This document shows, one piece after another, positions 1 to 6,267 of a stretch of 53,406 nucleotides of DNA. The notes under the pieces are model-generated. The model worked only from the letters and a program-made list of their open reading frames with translations. It did not search any database and was not told where the DNA came from. The first letter of the stretch is position 1; each line of letters opens with the position of its first letter. The stretch comes from Nitrososphaerota archaeon (GTDB taxonomy: Archaea; Thermoproteota; Nitrososphaeria; Nitrososphaerales; Nitrosopumilaceae), in contig JAGWHQ010000010.1 of assembly GCA_028866655.1 (NCBI GenBank), positions 1-53,406 on the forward strand. The letters are read 5' to 3'. The position numbers and the translations under genes were made by a program.

Positions 1-173
1 GATAAATGAAATTATCTCTTAAGATTTAATTGAATAGTGATAAAATTCTCGCTCATGAAAACCTAAAACATCTTTTGATGATCACGATAGCAGAATTCAA
101 CATGAAATTTCTACAATTTCATTACATGTTAACATAAAACGATTTTATATAACAAAACTAGGTAGAATACATA

Positions 174-353
174 ATGCAAATACCGTTTGGACTTTTAATT
201 TTAATTGGATGTCTATTAATTGGAATCTACATTGTGAGTGATTACCTACTACCAAATGTAATTTGCAAAGTCATCCCTCATAATAGTATCAAATCACAAA
301 TGGGTGAATACAATTCAAACATACTTGGCGAAGTATGTTCTGGAATAGGATAG
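174..353 (+). CDS. small membrane protein, 59 aa, function unknown
   Basis: This short reading frame opens with ATG and ends with TAG. The first 20 or so residues (MQIPFGLLILIGCLLIGIYI) are strongly hydrophobic and form one probable membrane segment. The rest is a short polar tail with two cysteines (in VICKVI and EVCSGIG). I do not recognise the family. It stands alone in an accessory stretch next to decayed genes. The hydrophobic start, rather than homology, is the reason to believe it is real. Confidence 0.4.
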   Translation: MQIPFGLLILIGCLLIGIYIVSDYLLPNVICKVIPHNSIKSQMGEYNSNILGEVCSGIG

Positions 354-392
354 AATTGTACTTTTCCAACTTAATAAGCAGATTCATGCGTC

Positions 393-579
393 ATGATTAA
401 AATAAAAAGAATCTATGAAAAACATTCTTCAGAGGATGGTTATCGAATCTTAATTGATAGACCATGCCATGAGTGATTTCAAAAGCCAATGCCATGTTGA
501 AGTATAGTTTAAGGAAATAGCATCAACTGATCATTTACAAAAATGGTTTTCTCATGATCCGAAGATGATATTCATTTAA
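393..579 (+). pseudogene. DUF488 family gene remnant (frameshift plus stop)
   Basis: Translation from ATG 393 gives MIKIKRIYEKHSSEDGYRIL then IDR, which matches the usual start of DUF488 proteins (pattern IKRxYExPSxEDGYRxLVDRLWPRG). After that the frame breaks near 460-476. A second frame then continues with CHVEV, an in-frame TAG at 505-507 where the family usually has Trp, and FKEIASTDHLQKWFSHDPK, also typical of DUF488. The gene stops about halfway through the family length. At the HDPK segment it runs straight into nitroreductase-type coding sequence. I read this as a dead gene with at least one frameshift, one nonsense change and a 3' deletion. Confidence 0.7.
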
Positions 580-631
580 AGAAGATTCCATTGAAGAATC
601 AAAACTAAATCAAATACTTGAAGCATGTAAT

Positions 632-1045
632 ATGGCTCCATCCTCAGGGGGTTTGCAGACATTTGAAATCTATCAGATCAAGAACAAGGAAATTAAAGAG
701 AAGCTAGTTTCAGCTGCAAAAGACCAAACCTTTGTTGCGCAAGCTCCTTTGTTGCTTGTTTTTTGTACTAATCCCTCTAGATCTGTTGAACGGTTTGGAG
801 AAAGGTCACAACTGTTTTCTGTTCAAGATGCTACCATATCTACAGCATATGCACAACTTACAGCACATGTGTTAGGATTATCTACTGTATGGGTTGGTGC
901 ATTTGATGAAAAGAAAGTATCCGATATATTGAAACTACCTATAGAACAAAAACCAATAGCAATACTTCCTATCGGTTATGAAAATGAAAAGCCAAAAGAG
1001 AAGACAACAAGAGGAATTAAAGATATACTTCACATCATAGAGTGA
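632..1045 (+). CDS. nitroreductase family protein, 5'-truncated (likely decaying)
   Basis: The protein resembles the FMN-dependent nitroreductase fold: APSSGGLQTFEIY near the start, then a central QDATISTAYAQLTAHVLGL helix and a C-terminal ILPIGYENEKPKE segment. Family members have about 20-35 more residues upstream, including an Arg-rich FMN-binding RRSIRxF stretch. In-frame homology does continue upstream of ATG 632 (YSFKEDSIEESKLNQILEAC), but an in-frame TGA at 566-568 and the DUF488 remnant replace the missing N terminus. Without the FMN-binding N terminus the 137-residue product is unlikely to be a normal enzyme. It could still be translated from ATG 632, so I keep it as a CDS with doubt. 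Confidence 0.6.
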   Translation: MAPSSGGLQTFEIYQIKNKEIKEKLVSAAKDQTFVAQAPLLLVFCTNPSRSVERFGERSQLFSVQDATISTAYAQLTAHVLGLSTVWVGAFDEKKVSDILKLPIEQKPIAILPIGYENEKPKEKTTRGIKDILHIIE

Positions 1046-1076
1046 CATGGTAAGAAAAATTTCATATTCAGAGGTA

Positions 1077-1607
1077 ATGCGTGTATAACTACTGAATTTT
1101 AAAATACTCACAATATTAGGAGTTTTAGCTTCTGTTGTAATAGTATCTACTACATATTTTATTCCACATAGTTACAGGACTGAAACAGTCAACCCAGTTA
1201 ACACAACAACAAGTTTCAATCAAACCGCAATGTTAGAACGTGGCAATGTTGCAATGGGCTTTAACCAGAGCATGATACATCATCACTTTATGGCTACCAC
1301 TACAGGCGGTGAGATCATGATAATGTCAACAAACATGAGTGATGCTAATACCATTAATGAAATTAGATCTCATGTCAAAGAGATACAGTACGAGTTTTCT
1401 CAGGGAAATTTTACAAAACCATTCTATATCCATGCCCAAGATGTTCCAGGCACTGATATTATGACTACAAAGAAGGATTTGATCCAATATTCTGTAAAAG
1501 ATGTTGATGGAGGCTCCATTCTAATCCTTACCACCAACGATACTGAATTACTCAATGCTATACAGCAGTTCATGAATTTTCAATCTAGTCAACACATGAG
1601 ACATTAA
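1077..1607 (+). pseudogene. exported protein of unknown family, with a stop at codon 4
   Basis: A GAGGT ribosome-binding motif precedes ATG 1077, but the frame reads Met-Arg-Val-stop (TAA 1086-1088). After the stop the same frame continues without interruption to 1607. It encodes a hydrophobic anchor (FKILTILGVLASVVIVSTTY), a Thr-rich linker and a soluble domain of about 120 residues with HHHF, a TTGGEIMIM strand and an HMRH tail. No ATG, GTG or TTG start lies between the stop and ATG 1230; only CTG 1092 could restore the anchor. Either the gene is recently broken, or it uses a non-standard start, or a shorter cytosolic form begins at 1230. Family not recognised. Confidence 0.45.
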
Positions 1608-1687
1608 AAGTTAGAAAAACTCGAGTCTGCAAGACGGTATAATTTGAAGTGTTGAGTTTGAGTGTCTCATAAATTATTTGCTTATAG

Positions 1688-2161
1688 TCAATGCTGTCTC
1701 ATTTGTTTCATGAATTCTTCTCCGGCTTTTTTAATCTCGTCAACAGTCATGTCTTTTTTGTGAGTTACAATGCTCCAGACATGTCCAAAAGGATCCAAGA
1801 TTGAACCAAATCTATCACCCCAGAAAGCATCCATCATGGGCGTTTTTGATTTTGCCCCTGCAGAAATAGCCTTGTTATAGGTCTCATCTGCATTTTGAAC
1901 ATATAGAAAAATTCCATTTGTTGTTCCTCCTACAGATTGTGGTGACATGCATCCCATTTGAAGATATTCGTCATTTAGCATAATAATTGAATCACCTATT
2001 TTTATTTCGGCATGCATTATGCTTTTCCCATCTGGACCTAGAAACCTCATCTTTTCCTGCGCTCCAAATGCTTTTTTGTAAAACTCTATTGCATCCGATG
2101 CTCCTTTTACAGTCAAAGTTGGAGTCACACTGTGATATCCATCCGGAATTGGTTTTACCAC
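1688..2161 (-). CDS. VOC superfamily (PhnB/glyoxalase-like) protein
   Basis: This 157-residue protein has the two beta-alpha-beta-beta-beta halves of the vicinal oxygen chelate fold. The first half begins HSVTPTLTVKGASDAIEFYKK and includes IMHAEIKIGDSIIML. The second carries DRFGSILDPFGHVWSI, the usual metal-ligand and DPFGHxW signature of the PhnB/YdcH-like subgroup. These proteins are metal-dependent isomerases, dioxygenases or resistance proteins, and the substrate cannot be read from sequence. It is a single gene, with the next minus-strand gene about 215 bases upstream, so it probably has its own promoter. Confidence 0.8.
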   Translation of the reverse strand: MVKPIPDGYHSVTPTLTVKGASDAIEFYKKAFGAQEKMRFLGPDGKSIMHAEIKIGDSIIMLNDEYLQMGCMSPQSVGGTTNGIFLYVQNADETYNKAISAGAKSKTPMMDAFWGDRFGSILDPFGHVWSIVTHKKDMTVDEIKKAGEEFMKQMRQH

Positions 2162-2216
2162 AACGGTTTTTTCTGAAAATAGACTTTAAACTTTACTACA
2201 AATTTATTTTACAGAT

Positions 2217-2262
2217 TCTAATCCTGTGAGTCTTGATACAAAAATAAAGCGGGCTCAGGTGT
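2217..2262. repeat. imperfect copy of the tRNA-Arg 3' end and flank
   Basis: This stretch closely matches 4843-4890 (roughly 80 percent by eye): both read AAyCCTGTrAGTCTTrATACA, then AAAwTAAAGCGGGC. In the second copy the GCGGGC block is the 3' end of the tRNA-Arg gene on the minus strand. So a piece of tRNA acceptor end plus its downstream flank is present twice in direct orientation, about 2.6 kb apart. This is the arrangement left by integration into a tRNA gene or by a flank duplication. No integrase lies between the copies. Confidence 0.5.
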
Positions 2263-2321
2263 GTTTGAATTCATATGTAATATGGAAACCCTGAATTTCT
2301 GTAAAAAAAATCAATACAAAA

Positions 2322-2373
2322 TGTACAGTAAGATAATCATATCTAGCTACAAAACTTCTTCTCATAATTTTTA
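2322..2373. repeat. dispersed imperfect repeat, copy A
   Basis: It shares the words CAGTAAGATA and TAGCTACAAAACT (13 identical bases), followed by a TAATTTTT run, with copy B at 3878-3932. It lies at the 3' end of the DUF1059 gene. Two related copies lie within 1.6 kb. The origin is unknown; it may be part of a duplicated 3' untranslated region or terminator. Confidence 0.45.
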
Positions 2374-2376
2374 GGC

Positions 2377-2580
2377 TCAAAACCATGATTTGTGAATGTT
2401 AGCCTTGATTTTATTCCTCAATTCATCTGTAATCTCTTCTGGTTTCATTCCGTGATCATTTTTTGCATGATTTGCACATTGTGACAAGATGTCATCTTCT
2501 GTCTTGCCTTTAGCTACAAAACTGCACTCAAATCCAACATCTTTGCATTTGAACTTTAGCATAACTGATTTTATTTTCAT
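2377..2580 (-). CDS. DUF1059 domain protein
   Basis: This 67-residue protein fits the DUF1059 family: FKCKDVGFECSFVAKGKTED, then CANHAKNDHGMKPEEI. Two cysteines in the first strand pair (C11 and C18) and the Cys-x2-His-x3-DHG segment are typical. The family is small, widespread and of unknown function. It is a monocistronic gene, length normal. Confidence 0.8.
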   Translation of the reverse strand: MKIKSVMLKFKCKDVGFECSFVAKGKTEDDILSQCANHAKNDHGMKPEEITDELRNKIKANIHKSWF

Positions 2581-2747
2581 ATCATTATAAGGTTTGAGTC
2601 CTGTGAAGCTCGATCATAATTTGAATTCAAGTACCTCATGGAACCAAGACACCACATTATGTTACAACCGAATAGAAAAGATGTCACCTTACTGACAAGG
2701 TAGAAATGAAGAAAAGATTATTATGATAAAATGGCTGTTTGTAAAAT

Positions 2748-3227
2748 GTGTCCCAAGCTACAATAGAGACCAACTTTGGAAACATTGTTTTTGAACTATT
2801 ACCAAATTATGCTCCTGAGACCGTAAGGAATTTTGTCAAACTGGCCAAGTCCAATTTTTATGACGGCATACTTTTCCACAGAATAATACCCGGATTCATG
2901 ATTCAGGGAGGAGATCCAAATACAAAACAACCAGACAAAAGCAGTTGGGGGATGGGAGGACCTGGATATTCCATAAAGGCAGAATTTAATTCCAAACCCC
3001 ACGTGAGAGGTATTGTCTCCATGGCAAGGTCCGACGACCCAAACAGTGCGGGTTCACAGTTTTTTATAGTAACAGGCGACAGCACATTCCTTGACGGCCA
3101 GTATACAGCGTTTGGCGAGGTAAAGAGCGGCATGAATGTTGCAGACACAATTGACCACCTCCCAAGAGGTAAGAATGACTGCCCAAATCAAGAGGCTAAA
3201 ATCCTTCGAATCACAATCTCTGAGTAG
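2748..3227 (+). CDS. ppiA: cyclophilin-type peptidyl-prolyl cis-trans isomerase
   Basis: The 159-residue protein is a complete single-domain cyclophilin. It shows the active-site loop FHRIIPGFMIQGGDP (residues about 44-58), the GSQFFIVTG strand and LDGQYTAFGEV near the C terminus. Family members catalyse isomerisation of Xaa-Pro bonds during protein folding. There is no signal peptide, so it should be cytoplasmic. The gene is flanked by small accessory genes and has no operon partner. The ATG start fits the family N terminus (ATIETNFGNIVFEL). Confidence 0.93.
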   Translation: MSQATIETNFGNIVFELLPNYAPETVRNFVKLAKSNFYDGILFHRIIPGFMIQGGDPNTKQPDKSSWGMGGPGYSIKAEFNSKPHVRGIVSMARSDDPNSAGSQFFIVTGDSTFLDGQYTAFGEVKSGMNVADTIDHLPRGKNDCPNQEAKILRITISE

Positions 3228-3255
3228 ATACAAACCTTTTCTTAATTTTTTATTT
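3222..3255. repeat. dispersed imperfect repeat, copy C
   Basis: It shares GAGTAGxTACAAAxCT and the 15-base word CTTAATTTTTTATTT with copy B (3878-3932). This copy begins inside the last codons of the cyclophilin gene and supplies its stop codon (TAG), so the gene's 3' end appears to have been built from, or copied into, the repeat. Confidence 0.4.
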
Positions 3256-3366
3256 CAAATTTGTGTTTGGCAAAATTATGATTTATTGTGAATTTTCTAT
3301 GAATATCAGAATTGATAATCATTCTATGTTACTAAATACAGCAATAGTGTAAAAGGTACGATCAAA

Positions 3367-3705
3367 ATGGAATGTAAAGACGAATCGTGTAACATAGAAA
3401 CCAATCAATCATGTGGATGTTCCTCAATGTCATCTCATGGTCATTGTGGATGTGGTAGCGGACATGATTCATCGCACATGGCAAAAATGTACAAACACGC
3501 ATTTTTTGAGGCTATGCATCAAGCCAAGGTAGAACACATCAAGAAGAGAATAGAGGCAACAATGGGACCTACACTTGACAAGACTGCAGAGGCAATAGTG
3601 GAATCATTTGTCAAGATTTGGCAATCCAAAATGCAGGATGCTGAAATCATGAAAGATATGGAATCAAAACTGAAACGGATTATTTCCGAAGCAACTAAGG
3701 GATAA
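3367..3705 (+). CDS. Cys/His-rich small protein, function unknown
   Basis: The protein has two parts. Residues 1-37 are rich in Cys, Ser, Gly and His (C3, C8, C16, C18, C27 and C29, plus several His), a probable metal-binding tail. Residues 38-112 are predicted helical and amphipathic (MYKHAFFEAMHQAKVEHIKK and ESFVKIWQSKMQDAEIMKDM). I do not recognise a named family. A metal carrier or sensor role is only a guess from composition. Its stop is followed by an A/T-rich run, then by a perfect palindrome about 75 bases downstream. Confidence 0.65.
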   Translation: MECKDESCNIETNQSCGCSSMSSHGHCGCGSGHDSSHMAKMYKHAFFEAMHQAKVEHIKKRIEATMGPTLDKTAEAIVESFVKIWQSKMQDAEIMKDMESKLKRIISEATKG

Positions 3706-3778
3706 AAAAGCAATTTTTCCCTTTACCCTTTTTGTGCGTAAAATTGTGCTACACAAATTATCATACGTTATGATTTGT

Positions 3779-3794
3779 CGGACTTGCAAGTCCG
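3779..3794. other. perfect 16-base palindrome
   Basis: CGGACTTGCAAGTCCG reads the same on both strands, and GATT/AATC continue the symmetry outside three mismatched bases. It lies downstream of the Cys/His-rich gene. It could be a transcription-end hairpin or an operator. A second short hairpin (CTGACAGTCAG) lies about 35 bases further on. Confidence 0.5.
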
Positions 3795-3877
3795 AATCTT
3801 AAACTTGAGCCTAGGGGTTCTCTTGCTGACAGTCAGTACGAGTCCGGGACATTTTGTGAGTAAAACTTGACAGAAAG

Positions 3878-3932
3878 TGTGCAGTAAGATATTTGAGTAG
3901 CTACAAAACTCCTTTCCTTAATTTTTTATTTT
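3878..3932. repeat. dispersed imperfect repeat, copy B
   Basis: This copy matches both others: CAGTAAGATA and TAGCTACAAAACT are shared with copy A (2322-2373), and CTTAATTTTTTATTT with copy C (3222-3255). It lies just beyond the 3' end of a small minus-strand membrane protein gene. A weaker relative (CCTAATTTTTTATCATA) occurs near 4138-4154. Confidence 0.45.
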
Positions 3933-3938
3933 AGAAAT

Positions 3939-4073
3939 TTATGAACGGCGAGTTTTTTTCTTCTTTCTATTTTTACTAGATTTGTAGGCAAAAAAGCCAA
4001 GCGTTATCCCAATAATAATAGTAACTACAACCATACCCATCAAAATTGATGGACTGACATGAGAAGCATCCAT
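3939..4073 (-). CDS. small single-pass membrane protein, 44 aa
   Basis: The ATG-initiated frame encodes a short polar N terminus (MDASHVSPS), one clear membrane helix (ILMGMVVVTIIIGITLGFF) and a strongly basic tail (KSSKNRKKKKTRRS). The topology should follow the positive-inside rule, with the tail in the cytoplasm. Function unknown. Compositional bias and the clean helix-plus-basic-tail design support a real gene despite its length. Confidence 0.55.
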   Translation of the reverse strand: MDASHVSPSILMGMVVVTIIIGITLGFFAYKSSKNRKKKKTRRS

Positions 4074-4181
4074 AGAAATCAGGTATTAAAACCAAGTTAA
4101 TTAAGATTCTAATTGAATATCTGTAAAAATTCCATTTCCTAATTTTTTATCATAAACAATTACAATCTAGCTAAAAAATTA

Positions 4182-4355
4182 TTATAATTTAGAAACGTCT
4201 CTTTCTATTTTTTTGCCTTCTTTATCTACAAAGTAGTAGGTATCATGGCCATCATTTTCAAAATGTAATGTGAAGCTCTCGTCTAAATCGTCCAATGTAT
4301 CTCCCCTGACTTGAAATCCACATTCAACACAAATTCCCCTCATGTCCCTAGTCAT
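4182..4355 (-). CDS. small CxxC protein, 57 aa
   Basis: The ATG-initiated frame encodes MTRDMRGICVECGFQVRGDT, followed by an acidic stretch and HFENDGHDTYYFVDKEGKKI. A single CxxC (residues 9-12) and two histidines could bind one zinc ion alone or in a dimer. The predicted pattern is beta-rich. I cannot name a family. It sits between two other very small genes of the accessory region. Confidence 0.55.
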   Translation of the reverse strand: MTRDMRGICVECGFQVRGDTLDDLDESFTLHFENDGHDTYYFVDKEGKKIERDVSKL

Positions 4356-4552
4356 GTTACTTTTTTATTTTATCATTTCTTACTATTAAACAAGATCTAG
4401 ATTTTCAGTAATGATTACAATATGAGATTACAGACCAACCTTTCAAACATATGAATCTGAGTTCAGGTCCTGTAAAATTAGGGGTGTTTTAATGAAAATT
4501 AATTGATGTTGCGCCTTAATACAATCAAGATGAAAAATGTATTGAAAGGCAT

Positions 4553-4759
4553 TTGATTAGTGAGTCTTGGTTAAAAAAAATAATTATTATTCTAGGAGTA
4601 ACATCATTTGTAATAGCTTTACATTATTTTGGACTTTTAGGGAATCATCACATATTGCCCATATCTTGGGAGTTAAGGAGCATGCTGATTACAGGAGTAA
4701 CTGCAATCATAGGATTTTTAGCTTACATCTTTAAATTTGGACAATTTAAGAAAAGATAA
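4553..4759 (+). CDS. small two-helix membrane protein, 68 aa
   Basis: TTG at 4553 starts a protein with two hydrophobic segments: KIIIILGVTSFVIALHYFGL, and MLITGVTAIIGFLAYIFKFG after a short loop. Basic residues occur at both ends (KK and QFKKR), suggesting both termini are in the cytoplasm. Family not recognised. No neighbour suggests a role. Confidence 0.5.
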   Translation: MISESWLKKIIIILGVTSFVIALHYFGLLGNHHILPISWELRSMLITGVTAIIGFLAYIFKFGQFKKR

Positions 4760-4879
4760 ACAATTTAGTTTTCTTTCTTAACCGCAATTTTTACTGTGAC
4801 GTTTTACTTGTATTTTGAATTAAAGTAATCCACTTGTTATCACGGTTCAAACCCTGTAAGTCTTAATACAAAATTAAAG

Positions 4880-4954
4880 CGGGCCCGGGGGGACTCGAAC
4901 CCACGACCTGACGCTCCGCAAGCGTCCGCACTATCCAAGCTGTGCTACGGGTCC
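4880..4954 (-). tRNA. tRNA-Arg (anticodon GCG)
   Basis: The minus strand folds into a full cloverleaf: D stem GCAC/GTGC, anticodon stem GACGC/GCGTC with loop TTGCGGA (anticodon GCG, reading CGC), and T loop TTCGAGT. The discriminator is G and CCA is not encoded. Two mismatches stand out: A3-C70 in the acceptor stem and U50-C64 in the T stem, both caused by bases in the 3' half. A TATA-like element lies about 27 bases upstream, so it is probably transcribed. Confidence 0.88.
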
Positions 4955-4979
4955 ACAGATAAAATTCAATATTGTCCCG

Positions 4980-4989
4980 TTATAATACA
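4980..4989 (-). promoter_or_regulatory. TATA-like box of the tRNA-Arg gene
   Basis: On the minus strand the sequence TGTATTATAA lies about 26-35 bases before the first base of the tRNA, the spacing expected for an archaeal TATA box of a stable RNA gene. Assigned from position and A/T composition only. Confidence 0.45.
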
Positions 4990-5010
4990 TTTCAAAAACA
5001 CTGAAAAAAT

Positions 5011-5718
5011 CTATGCGACTTCTTTTTCAGCCTTTTTTACAAAGACATAGTTCATTACAAGTCCTGCAATTATTGCACCAACTATTGGAGCTATCCAATA
5101 CATCCAGTCATAGTCCCAGTAACCAGAAATGAGTGCAGGACCAAATGTTCTTGCAGGATTCATACTTGCACCTGTAAGTGGTACACCTACCAAGTGTAGC
5201 AAAAATATCATTCCACCTATTGCAAGACCATACATTCCTGCCGGTGCTTTTTTGTGCACTGCAGTCATGAAAATTACTGTAACCAAGAAGAATGTGAAAA
5301 TAACTTCAAGTGTAAATCCAGATACCACACTACCGTTCAAGATTGCACTAGGTCCTCCCTGGGTTCCAAAGTGTACCTTGTCTCCAAGAACAGGAAATAT
5401 TGCCTTGAGTGTTGCTGCTGCAACAATTGCACCGATTAACTGAAACACAATATATGCAATTCCGTCCTTGATGTTGATTCTCCTAGTAACTAGCATAGAT
5501 ATAGTAACTGCAGGATTGATGTGGCATCCTGAAACATGGCCAAATGTGTAAACCATCAATCCAATTGCTGCACCATGTGCAAGTGCTATTACAACAAGTG
5601 ATTGAATTGTTAGAGTAGAGCCAAAATATGCAACTGAAAGTATGATAGCTAATGGTCCAAAGAAGACAAGAGCATATGTCCCTATTGCTTCTGCAAGCCA
5701 TGCACGCGGATTAACCAT
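5011..5718 (-). CDS. aquaporin (MIP family channel)
   Basis: The protein is a full MIP channel with six membrane helices and two pore half-helices carrying the NPA boxes: CHINPAVT in the first half and SMNPARTFGPAL in the second. Both are intact, including the Arg after the second box that helps form the selectivity filter. It transports water or small neutral solutes; which one is not decidable here. I start it at ATG 5718 (MVNPRAWLAEAIGTYALVFF) rather than the longest frame. That is where the family N terminus begins, and it leaves about 90 bases for the divergent promoter shared with the peroxiredoxin gene. Confidence 0.9.
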   Translation of the reverse strand: MVNPRAWLAEAIGTYALVFFGPLAIILSVAYFGSTLTIQSLVVIALAHGAAIGLMVYTFGHVSGCHINPAVTISMLVTRRINIKDGIAYIVFQLIGAIVAAATLKAIFPVLGDKVHFGTQGGPSAILNGSVVSGFTLEVIFTFFLVTVIFMTAVHKKAPAGMYGLAIGGMIFLLHLVGVPLTGASMNPARTFGPALISGYWDYDWMYWIAPIVGAIIAGLVMNYVFVKKAEKEVA

Positions 5719-5808
5719 CAACCACCTGACCTCTAAATATACAATATAAAACATTCGAAAACAATCTAGACAAAAAATAAGTAGGGATCGCATACAGTAC
5801 ATCTTTAG

Positions 5809-6267
5809 ATGTTATCAGAAGGAGATCAAGTTCCAGATTTTGCACTAAAGGACGCAGAAGGCAAGACCGTGAAAAAATCAGATCTCAAGGGCAAAAAATA
5901 CGTAGTCTATTTTTATCCTAAAGATTTCACCCCTGGATGTACAACAGAGGCTGCCGAATTTGCCCAAGATTACAAAAAATTCAAGACATCAGGAATTGAG
6001 ATAATAGGAATCAGCCCAGATGACGAAGAGTCTCACAAAAAATTCGGTGAAAAGATGAAGGTTCCATTCATCTTGCTTGCAGACACTGAAAAAGATATAG
6101 CAAAGAAATTTGGTGTATGGGGCAAGAAACAATTCATGGGCAGAGAATACATGGGTGTAAACAGGTCAACTTTTCTAGTAGACGAAAAAGGAAAAATATT
6201 CAAAGTTTTTGAAAAAGTAAAACCTGCAGGACATGCACAAGAAGTGCTAGATGCCTTTAAGAATTAG
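5809..6267 (+). CDS. bcp: thiol peroxidase, Bcp/PrxQ type
   Basis: This 152-residue peroxiredoxin contains the active-site segment DFTPGCTTEAAEF, with peroxidatic Cys at about residue 44, and later VNRSTFLVDEKGKIFKVF. PrxQ enzymes reduce hydrogen peroxide and organic peroxides using thioredoxin. Many have a second Cys five residues on (TPGCTxExC). Here that place is Ala (CTTEAA) and no other Cys is present, so the enzyme should work as a 1-Cys peroxiredoxin needing an outside thiol. It is divergent from the aquaporin gene and overlaps the next convergent gene by 4 bases. Confidence 0.92.
   Translation: MLSEGDQVPDFALKDAEGKTVKKSDLKGKKYVVYFYPKDFTPGCTTEAAEFAQDYKKFKTSGIEIIGISPDDEESHKKFGEKMKVPFILLADTEKDIAKKFGVWGKKQFMGREYMGVNRSTFLVDEKGKIFKVFEKVKPAGHAQEVLDAFKN

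Noticed and set aside
2592-2640. tRNA-like scrap (GAGTCCTGTGAAGCTCGAT)
   Set aside because: It resembles the tRNA-Arg flank repeat, but the match is too short and no cloverleaf can be folded, so I do not call a tRNA or a separate repeat.
5719-5802. 28-residue extension of the aquaporin
   Set aside because: It would start 6 bases from the divergent peroxiredoxin ATG and leave no promoter; the family begins at MVNPRAW.
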